This document shows, in pieces, positions 1-5,079 of a stretch of 5,327 bases of DNA. Made by a program: the position numbers and the translations under genes. The stretch is taken from assembly GCA_003242315.1 (NCBI GenBank), contig QGUY01000271.1, forward strand, positions 1 to 5,327, in the 5' to 3' direction. The notes below the pieces were generated by a model, which was not told the DNA's origin, ran no database searches, and saw only the letters and a list, made by a program, of their open reading frames with translations. This stretch comes from Bacteroidota bacterium (GTDB taxonomy: Bacteria; Bacteroidota; Bacteroidia; Cytophagales; Cyclobacteriaceae). Each line of letters begins with the position of its first letter. The first letter of the stretch is position 1.

Positions 1-15
1 CGCCCCTGCGGGGCG
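1..15 (-). terminator. Terminator-like hairpin downstream of tRNA-Lys
   Basis: A perfect 6-bp inverted repeat, CGCCCC-TGC-GGGGCG, sits 21 bp beyond the 3' end of the minus-strand tRNA gene. This is where an intrinsic terminator or processing hairpin would lie. The T-run that would follow on the minus strand falls outside the window, so termination is inferred from position and stem strength. The stem may continue past position 1. Confidence 0.45.
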
Positions 16-36
16 CATTGCTTGTACTCTCTTTCG

Positions 37-109
37 TGATTCCGCTGGGATTCGAACCCAGGACCCTAACATTAAAAGTGTTATGCTCTACCAGCTGAGC
101 TACGGAATC
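37..109 (-). tRNA. tRNA-Lys (anticodon UUU)
   Basis: Read on the minus strand this folds as a full 73-nt cloverleaf, including discriminator A at position 37 and without an encoded CCA. The acceptor stem pairs GATTCCG with CGGAATC at all 7 positions. The D stem is GCTC/GAGC around AGCTGGTA. The anticodon stem is TAACA/TGTTA around the loop CTTTTAA, which places anticodon TTT at plus positions 74-76. The T arm is CTGGG-TTCGAAT-CCCAG with the invariant TTCGA. Discriminator A agrees with lysine identity. The 3' CCA must be added after transcription. No second copy of the tRNA 3' end is visible in the window, so there is no sign of an integrated element using it as an attachment site. Confidence 0.96.
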
Positions 110-117
110 TGGTCCCG

Positions 118-160
118 GCCGCAAAGTTGCGGCTTGGTTGCAATTATGGGGTTATTCCCC
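118..160 (-). other. tRNA-Lys leader with two short dyads
   Basis: Between the promoter and the tRNA gene lie two perfect inverted repeats. GCCGCAA/TTGCGGC at 118-133 is 7 bp around a 2-nt centre, so about 6 bp can form with a 4-nt loop. GGGG-TTATT-CCCC lies at 148-160. If transcription starts near 167, as the promoter predicts, both would be in the precursor 5' leader, which RNase P normally removes. Their role is unknown. They may only be processing or stability elements, and the second could equally affect the plus-strand promoter region of the next gene. Confidence 0.4.
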
Positions 161-169
161 TTATTTAAG
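138..169 (+). promoter_or_regulatory. Possible weak promoter for the TPR-SH3 gene
   Basis: TTG at 138-140 is followed after 21 nt by TATTTAAG at 162-169, a partial match to TTTG/TAnnTTTG that lacks two of the three T positions. It would start transcription near 176 and leave a leader of about 20 nt before the ATG at 198. The match is poor. It is listed because a divergent gene must have a promoter in this 88-bp gap and this is the best candidate seen. Confidence 0.25.
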
Positions 170-173
170 GTCG

Positions 174-204
174 CAAAGGTAGCAGGATAACAAAAATATG
201 CAAA
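174..204 (-). promoter_or_regulatory. Bacteroidota-type promoter for tRNA-Lys
   Basis: On the minus strand a TTTG (plus 201-204) is followed after exactly 19 nt by TACCTTTG (plus 174-181). This fits the TTTG-N19-21-TAnnTTTG consensus described for the primary sigma factor of Bacteroidetes. A start near position 167 would give a leader of about 55-60 nt before the tRNA. The -33 box lies within codons 2-3 of the divergent protein gene whose ATG is at 198, so the two transcription units share this short region. Confidence 0.72.
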
Positions 205-932
205 GCAGTGTTCTCAAAATCGCGGTACTCGTAACCCTGCTCGCAGGCGCTTTCCACATTCCGGCCGCGGCGCAGACGTCCTCCTACCGGCTGTATACGG
301 CCGACTCACTGTTCCGCAACCGGCAGTTCACGCAATCTCTTCAACACTACGAGTCCGTCCTCGCTAACGGCGAGTACACACCTGCCATGCTCCTGAGGAT
401 GGCGTACATTAATGAGGGCCTCGACCGACCAGGAAAAACGCTCTACTACCTGAGCATGTACTACCAGGCCACCGGTGACCGCGCCGCGCTACGCAAAATG
501 GAAGAACTCGCCAGAAAATATAACCTCACTGGTTACACAGTCACCGACGCCGATCGCCTCCTGTCGTGGTACCTCGAATCCCGCGACTACATCAGCATCG
601 GCCTCGCCGCATTCTGCATTCTGCTCCTGGCAATCGCCTTCCGCATTCGTTTTCGAATGAACAGCCGACCTATTGGGACGTTCATCACCCTCACGATCTT
701 CCTCGCCATCCTGCTCGTACACCTCAACGCTGGCGACAATCTCCAACGCGGAATTATCGCCGAAGCCAACACGTTCATTATGACAGGACCTTCCCCGGGC
801 GCTGACGTTGTCGAGCGCGTCGGTGAAGGACATCGCCTGGATGTCGTGGGGAAGAAGGATGTGTGGTTGAAGGTGAAGTGGAATGGGCAGACAGCCTATG
901 TGAAAGAAGGAAATGTGTTAACCGTGAACTAG
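198..932 (+). CDS. TPR and SH3b-like domain membrane protein, BatE-like
   Basis: A 244-aa exported membrane protein. Residues 1-26 form a signal peptide with a hydrophobic core and a likely cut after AAA-Q. Residues 28-110 are helical with TPR-like spacing (RLYTADSLFRNRQFTQSLQHY, then a second helix pair around 62-95), suggesting a protein-binding scaffold. Two hydrophobic spans at about 131-150 and 159-178, joined by an Arg-rich turn, look like transmembrane helices. Residues 184-243 resemble a bacterial SH3 domain (SPGADVVERVGEGHRLDVV, later VWLKVKWNGQTAYVKEGNV). This order resembles BatE-type proteins of Bacteroidota Bat operons, but no batA-D neighbours are visible, so the symbol is withheld. 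The start at 198 is supported by the signal peptide; only a weak AGGAT precedes it. Base use shifts near 830 from C-rich to G-rich. It could instead be an unrelated TPR-SH3 protein. Confidence 0.85.
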   Translation: MQSSVLKIAVLVTLLAGAFHIPAAAQTSSYRLYTADSLFRNRQFTQSLQHYESVLANGEYTPAMLLRMAYINEGLDRPGKTLYYLSMYYQATGDRAALRKMEELARKYNLTGYTVTDADRLLSWYLESRDYISIGLAAFCILLLAIAFRIRFRMNSRPIGTFITLTIFLAILLVHLNAGDNLQRGIIAEANTFIMTGPSPGADVVERVGEGHRLDVVGKKDVWLKVKWNGQTAYVKEGNVLTVN

Positions 933-948
933 TTCGCGGGAGCTCTCC

Positions 949-984
949 ACCACAGAGGCACAGGGAACACTGAGTTGCACAGAG
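949..984 (+). repeat. Left 36-bp arm of imperfect inverted repeat
   Basis: This arm begins ACCACAGAGGCACAGGGAAC. It matches the reverse complement of 1288-1323 at 34 of 36 positions; the differences are at arm positions 10 (G/A) and 29 (G/T). From memory, the ACCACAGAGGCACAG...CACAGAG pattern resembles a dispersed repeat common in genomes of Bacteroidota, Chlorobi and other environmental bacteria. That identification was not checked by search. The similarity stops abruptly at both ends of the arm. Confidence 0.88.
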
Positions 985-1287
985 AAACTTTCTTGGTGCT
1001 ACTATGTTGGTTCATAGGGAGTCGGTCGTAATGTGCGAAGGCTGAAGAAGCAAGGAGGGCACAGGTCGCATAGCGACAGGCAGGTGTTGAATAATTGACG
1101 AGTTGAATAGCCGCATCTTAGCAATGAGTTGGGACGGGGGTGTAAAATCCAGCGGAACGAGGAGTTCCTTCTTAAGGAGACGTCTTGCGCACCCTTGGCG
1201 CGCCTGTGGTCTCCAGCATCTTTCGGAGGCCCTGACTCCAGAAGCGACTCGAGAAAATCTGTCGATACAAGTTAATTCTCAAGTAAT
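985..1287. other. Spacer of the inverted-repeat unit, rich in short dyads
   Basis: About 300 bp lie between the two arms. They contain several short perfect dyads: GTCGC-ATA-GCGAC at 1065-1077, GGAAC-GAGGA-GTTCC at 1154-1168, the palindrome AGACGTCT at 1178-1185, GGAGAC at 1176-1181 pairing with GTCTCC at 1209-1214, and GGCGCGCC at 1197-1204. A direct repeat GTTGAATA occurs at 1086-1093 and 1102-1109. No transposase, four-helix-bundle or GxxExxY protein, which I recall being found near such repeats, can be read here in any frame. It is either a non-coding internal segment of a small mobile unit or ordinary spacer between two independent repeat copies. Confidence 0.5.
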
Positions 1288-1323
1288 CTCTGTGAAACTC
1301 AGTGTTCCCTGTGTCTCTGTGGT
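1288..1323 (-). repeat. Right 36-bp arm of imperfect inverted repeat
   Basis: This is the reverse complement of the arm at 949-984 with two mismatches. On the plus strand it ends CCCTGTGTCTCTGTGGT. It finishes 37 bp before the ATG of the small gene at 1361, so it may lie in that gene's leader. No obvious target-site duplication flanks the pair: the bases before 949 (GAGCTCTCC) and after 1323 (AAAGTGACA) do not match. Confidence 0.88.
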
Positions 1324-1360
1324 AAAGTGACAGTGGAAATCATTTAAAAGAAAAGAAGAC

Positions 1361-1678
1361 ATGTATAAGATTGAATACTCACCTGTAGCATACGAATACC
1401 GGGAAGTCATCCAGGACGAGATCGAGAAACAAAAAACGGGTAAGGTATTTTTCTTTGATGAGGATGATGCCGTGAAGGATGTTGAAGGCAAGGTGGTGAA
1501 ACTCGCCGAGGTGCCGGGTGAAGGGGATTTTATTTTTCTTGAGCCAGAGGGAAGGGTGAGGATTGATCGGATCATCACATTGTTTGGGAAGCCAGGGGCG
1601 GCGTTTGATGAGTATGATGATTTCGCGAATCAGTGTCTGGCGTGTACGGGTGGGTATGACCCTACCAACCTGGACTAA
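1361..1678 (+). CDS. Small acidic protein of unknown function
   Basis: A 105-aa protein without signal peptide or membrane span, so probably cytoplasmic. It is rich in Asp and Glu, with an acidic run FFDEDDAVKD at 31-40, and has a CxxC pair (Cys92, Cys95) near the C-terminus that might bind metal or form a disulfide. Residues about 26-78 read like alternating short beta strands (GKVFFF, VEGKVVKLAEV, DFIFLEP, RVRIDRIITLFGK). The pattern 'hydrophobic-DG/EG-xRIDRIIxxxG' loosely recalls small Rof (Rho-binding antiterminator)/Sm-like barrels, but this is a guess without alignment. The start is supported by a purine-rich stretch (AAAAGAAAAGAAG) just before the ATG and by the long open frame. The gene sits just downstream of a repeat arm, and its last 17 bp overlap the end of the opposing gene. 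Confidence 0.72.
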   Translation: MYKIEYSPVAYEYREVIQDEIEKQKTGKVFFFDEDDAVKDVEGKVVKLAEVPGEGDFIFLEPEGRVRIDRIITLFGKPGAAFDEYDDFANQCLACTGGYDPTNLD

Positions 1679-4600
1679 AATTCACCCCAAACACACCGCG
1701 CGCGAAATGATCTCTTCGCCACGGCAGGGCATAGTAGGGTTCGATGACCATCATACCGAAGAGGTTCAGTCGCAACGAAATGCCGGTGCTCAGGAACGGC
1801 ACCCTGTCTGTGGGTGACTCCGGGTCCCATTTCAATGTGGGTCTGCTTGACGACGTCCAGGCAATGCCCGCGTCGGCAAACAGTGCGAGTTCGGTGAAGA
1901 GAACTTTGGATTTGATGGGTGTTAGCCGCTCCGGTCCGGTGAATGGTACACGCCATTCCGCGTTGGCAACGATCATGCGGCTGCCGAAGACCTGATCGAT
2001 GGAGTACGTTTCGCCTTCACCCGTCTCATATCCTTCAATGTTGTCCGGTTCGTTACCGCGTGTCAGCGTCGGATATGCAAAGCTGAGTGGGTACAGACGA
2101 CCATCTTCTGCGTCGGCCCCGAACCGTCCCAGATGAAGGAATCGGAATGCCAGGGCCGTTGGATTAAGAAAGGCATAGTGCCTATAGTCGATGAAGAGCG
2201 CATGGTAGTCCAATGCATCGTATATTTTCTCCAGCTCAATACGGAAACGTCTGCCGCGCAGGGGTGACGCGATGCCAAAGTAGGAGTTGTCCAGGACATA
2301 CGCTGCGTATGTGCTACCGAGGTTATATCCCTTTGGGGACGGAAGCTTTTGACGGCTTTCATGAATGAGATAACCATCGTAGTAGTAATGGTTGTAACGA
2401 TCCACTCTAAACGAGTAGAAAGAGTATCCGCTACCGAATTCTATCCGCCTCGTCGTGGAGAAGGGGAAGGATACAAATCCTTCGATGCTCTTATCGAAAG
2501 CTCTGAGCACATCGAGCATCAGGTTGGTAGTTACCAGCGTGTCTATTCCCGCGATCAGCGTGTCGGGTCGGACGCCGAGGAAGGACGATCGATACGGTAT
2601 ATGTGAAACGGCAAATCCCCAGTTAACACGACTCTTCTCGTTCAGGTATGCGGCCTGTCCACCGAAGTCGTATATCTCCCCATTCAACGAAAGCGTTCCG
2701 AACAGACGGTGAAAGCCCAGCATGTCGCCGAAGATCATGTCGATGCCGCCGGCCATGCCTGTACGCGTTCCGAAGGAACTTGTGGTGATACCGATGCCGG
2801 CTTGATTGCCGATGTATTCCAGTCCAAGCTTTGGTTTGTATGGCTCAGTTTTTCCTTCCGTAGGTTTAAACGGCATGAAGTCTAGTTCGTGCAACCGCGC
2901 AACTACGGCAGACTCAGTCATGGGAGGCAGGGTGCCCGCAGAGAAGTCGACACCCTCGCTGGTTACATCCCGTGCGGTGAATTCATCGGGGCGTGCAACG
3001 TAAATAGTGTACGACGATTTATCAAAATAGCTGTAAGCCAGTTCCCCTGTTTCCGCCGAGACGCTCAGTGCCGGAGAATACGTTGTGATTCCGGTTATGC
3101 CCGTGACGTAATCCGTCAACTGTTTGACACGACCGCTTGCGAATTCGTAAGAGTAAAGATTACGGAAGCCGTCGCGGTTCGAAAGGAAGTAAATGCTCTT
3201 TCCATCCGGCGCGAAAATGGGATTCAGGTTTTCCGCACCATGGAAGATATCTATAACGGTGATGTCATTTTCCTCGCGATCGAACAACGCTATCTGCAGA
3301 GATTTCGACTTATACTGTCTGCCCGGCGCAGGTCTGTCGGTCGCAAAGAGAATAAATCGGCCGTCGGGTGACCACTGCGGCTGGACGTCAGAGTACCAGT
3401 CGTTAGTAAGCCGTGTTACTTTATTCGACTTCAGGTTGAACAGGAATAAGTCGCTCTGTCCTTCAACCATTCCTGATAAGACAATGTTTTCTCCATCCGG
3501 AGACCACGCAGGATTGCTGAAGTAGGGCACTCCGGGGATTTTCAACGCAGTGGTCTTTCCCTTTGCATGCATGTCAACAATAGTGAGCACGCTGCTGCCC
3601 TCACTAAATCCGACGAAAGCGAATCGGTCGCTTAACGGAGACCATGTACCCGATGACTCGATGTAACTGAACTCATCGATATGATTTTCACGAACGGTCG
3701 TTGCCAGCGTTTTCAGTATTTGTCCGGTCTGAGCATCAGCCAGGAAGAGATCGATACCGAAGAAATTTTTTTCTGAAAGGAAAGCAACGTATCGTCCGTT
3801 AGGACTAATGACTGGCGCAATGTTGATATCGCCGGATTTTTTCTTCTCGGACAGCAAACGACCTCTCACGCTATCAGGCCGTAATCCATCGTATTGGCGA
3901 TAGTAATTTGTGAGGTCTTCCTTCCAGGCAGCCGAGAATGCGTTTTCATCGAGGCCTGTCAATTCCTCGATAGCCTTTTCGTACCCGTACCATGCCGTTC
4001 TGCGAAAGAGTGGACTGATGACTGAGTCGCCATACGTTCCCACTACATACGACCAAAAGGCCTGACCATAACGGTATGGGAAGTACTTGTAGCTACGCGT
4101 CATGTCCTTTAGTGTGGGGAAATCATTTGCCCGTAGCGCGTCGCGCATCCACATGGCGGTGTGGGGATCGACAGGTCCTGTGGAAAGATATTCGGCGAGA
4201 CCTTCCACCATCCACAGGGGGAGATTCTGAATGTTATTTAGCGAAAGTGAATCTTCCGGATTTTTCATCATCCGGTATTGAAAGACGTGAACCAGCTCGT
4301 GGCCGAGGACATGATGGGTTTGAGAATTGAGTTCCATCATCGGCATGACGACACGGTTCCTCAGACCCTCCGTAACACCACCGGTACCAATACTCACTGT
4401 GCCCAGAAGAGCGCTCGTCTGCCAGAAGTCGGCGTGATTAGCGTACAGAATAAACGGGTTGGGTTGTGCAAATGTGTCCAGGAAGACCTGCTGATGGGCA
4501 CGATACCATTCTTCTGCAGCAGCAGAGAATGCTTCCAGCAGAGAATCGTTTTTCAGATAGTGGTATAAGTTGAAATTGGGATTGCGCCGGACTTTGAAAT

Positions 4601-4715
4601 CGAATTTCTCATAGTTGGGCTTATTGCGCCCAAAGTTCTGTGCATTGGCTTCGGGGTAAGAAAATGAAACCAATACAAAAAAGAGCAAGCAAACCGATAA
4701 CGAGTTACCCTTCAT
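1662..4715 (-). CDS. Secreted gluzincin metalloprotease-PD40 propeller-Omp85-like barrel fusion
   Basis: A 1017-aa protein, probably inserted in the outer membrane. Residues 1-26 are a signal peptide (cut near ANA-Q). Residues about 40-275 form a peptidase MA-like gluzincin domain: zinc motif HELVH at 139-143 (bases 4287-4301), catalytic Glu140, and the expected third ligand Glu171 in LWMVEGLAEY. Residues about 295-595 are a TolB/DPP-like beta-propeller with PD40 repeats: ISPNGRYVAFLS (303-314), WSPLSDRFAFVG (358-369), WSPDGENIVLSG (404-415), WSPDGRFILFATD (448-460), FAPDGKSIYFLSNRD (501-515). From about 625 to the end, alternating hydrophobic strands with aromatic girdles indicate an outer-membrane barrel. 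The end matches Omp85 family features: IEGYE (893-897) at the loop-6 RGY position, ANAEWRVPF (917-925), FADAGIAW (946-953) and ALPW (996-999), with a terminal Trp. All visible catalytic residues are intact. No POTRA domains are seen. The ATG at 4715 is preceded by a good GAGG. Substrate and physiological role are unknown. Confidence 0.9.
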   Translation of the reverse strand: MKGNSLSVCLLFFVLVSFSYPEANAQNFGRNKPNYEKFDFKVRRNPNFNLYHYLKNDSLLEAFSAAAEEWYRAHQQVFLDTFAQPNPFILYANHADFWQTSALLGTVSIGTGGVTEGLRNRVVMPMMELNSQTHHVLGHELVHVFQYRMMKNPEDSLSLNNIQNLPLWMVEGLAEYLSTGPVDPHTAMWMRDALRANDFPTLKDMTRSYKYFPYRYGQAFWSYVVGTYGDSVISPLFRRTAWYGYEKAIEELTGLDENAFSAAWKEDLTNYYRQYDGLRPDSVRGRLLSEKKKSGDINIAPVISPNGRYVAFLSEKNFFGIDLFLADAQTGQILKTLATTVRENHIDEFSYIESSGTWSPLSDRFAFVGFSEGSSVLTIVDMHAKGKTTALKIPGVPYFSNPAWSPDGENIVLSGMVEGQSDLFLFNLKSNKVTRLTNDWYSDVQPQWSPDGRFILFATDRPAPGRQYKSKSLQIALFDREENDITVIDIFHGAENLNPIFAPDGKSIYFLSNRDGFRNLYSYEFASGRVKQLTDYVTGITGITTYSPALSVSAETGELAYSYFDKSSYTIYVARPDEFTARDVTSEGVDFSAGTLPPMTESAVVARLHELDFMPFKPTEGKTEPYKPKLGLEYIGNQAGIGITTSSFGTRTGMAGGIDMIFGDMLGFHRLFGTLSLNGEIYDFGGQAAYLNEKSRVNWGFAVSHIPYRSSFLGVRPDTLIAGIDTLVTTNLMLDVLRAFDKSIEGFVSFPFSTTRRIEFGSGYSFYSFRVDRYNHYYYDGYLIHESRQKLPSPKGYNLGSTYAAYVLDNSYFGIASPLRGRRFRIELEKIYDALDYHALFIDYRHYAFLNPTALAFRFLHLGRFGADAEDGRLYPLSFAYPTLTRGNEPDNIEGYETGEGETYSIDQVFGSRMIVANAEWRVPFTGPERLTPIKSKVLFTELALFADAGIAWTSSSRPTLKWDPESPTDRVPFLSTGISLRLNLFGMMVIEPYYALPWRRDHFARGVFGVNFSPGW

Positions 4716-4724
4716 ATCACCCTC
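4716..4724 (-). promoter_or_regulatory. Ribosome binding site of the 1017-aa gene
   Basis: On the minus strand GAGGGTGAT lies directly before the ATG, with GAGG ending 5 nt from the start codon. This is a better Shine-Dalgarno match than the other genes here have. Together with the signal peptide that follows immediately, it fixes the start at 4715. Confidence 0.7.
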
Positions 4725-5079
4725 ATTTTAATCGCCCGGCAAAGCGTACCAGTCCTTCACGGCCTAAACGCCGGAATGAGGTGGGCTCGCATATCACTTT
4801 GGAAACAAAATTTATGCCTTTCTTATCCCTCCTGAAAATTCGGCATACTCATAGCGGCAGTTATGACAATGTGGACTAACAAAACAGGGAAGATCAGCGA
4901 TAGTGGCAGATGGAAAAAAAGTATCCAGGTTCTTGCGGTGGACGTATAATAAAACGCTGGGCTTGGAAGAAGGGTCGGCATCACGATCGCCAATTGAAAT
5001 CGTTTGCATGTGGGGCACAGCCCTGAGGCGAAAGTGCCGCATCGATACTTCGTATTCCCTGTAAAGCTTTTTCGGGCAA
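4725..5079. other. Intergenic region between divergent envelope genes
   Basis: About 355 bp separate the minus-strand protease-barrel gene from the plus-strand LpxR-like gene and should hold both promoters. Overlapping minus-strand reading frames of 92 and 104 codons exist here but look like chance. Near the LpxR side are competing short dyads: GGGC-ACA-GCCC at 5013-5023 and GGCAC (5014-5018) pairing with GTGCC (5034-5038). They could form alternative structures about 40 nt before the start codon. No RNA gene or convincing riboswitch was recognised. Confidence 0.6.
4806..4838 (-). promoter_or_regulatory. Possible promoter of the 1017-aa gene
   Basis: On the minus strand TTTT (plus 4835-4838) is followed, 21 nt later, by TAAATTTTG (plus 4806-4814). 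This is one base longer than TAnnTTTG if the TA is used, or AAATTTTG with one mismatch. It would give a leader of roughly 85 nt. The match is imperfect at both boxes, so this is only a candidate. Confidence 0.25.

Larger units (their letters stand above)
933..1360. other. Gene-free interval holding an inverted-repeat unit
   Basis: This 428-bp gap separates two plus-strand genes and has no convincing coding region. A small GGAG-CT-CTCC dyad lies just after the stop of the upstream gene, but no T-run follows, so no terminator is called. From 949 to 1323 it is occupied by the paired inverted repeats and their spacer. The last 37 bp before the downstream ATG are purine- and A-rich. No clear TAnnTTTG promoter was found, so the promoter of the downstream small gene is unknown. 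Confidence 0.7.

Noticed and set aside
37..109. tRNA-Lys as an integration site for a mobile element
   Set aside because: No duplicate of the tRNA 3' end, integrase gene or phage-like gene is present in the window.
489..833. A 114-codon minus-strand frame inside the TPR-SH3 gene
   Set aside because: It is a highly acidic shadow of the real gene, with no start signals or domain.
949..1323. CRISPR-like repeat array
   Set aside because: There are only two repeat copies, in opposite orientation and about 300 bp apart, so there is no spacer-repeat periodicity.
1103..1330. A 75-codon plus-strand reading frame with a TTG start inside the inverted-repeat unit
   Set aside because: It has no ribosome binding site, no recognisable domain, and its C-terminus is simply the translated right repeat arm. 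It most likely reflects open frame in repeat DNA.
1279..1578. A 99-codon minus-strand reading frame overlapping the small gene
   Set aside because: It is antisense to a better-supported gene, Ser/Thr-rich in the manner of shadow frames, and ends in translated repeat sequence.
2889..3371. A 160-codon plus-strand frame antisense to the propeller region
   Set aside because: It lies entirely inside the well-supported 1017-aa gene and its translation has no recognisable motifs.
4945..4950. TATAAT hexamer as a -10 box for the LpxR-like gene
   Set aside because: No matching -35 box lies 16-18 bp upstream, it would leave a leader of over 120 nt, and Bacteroidota primary promoters normally use TAnnTTTG.
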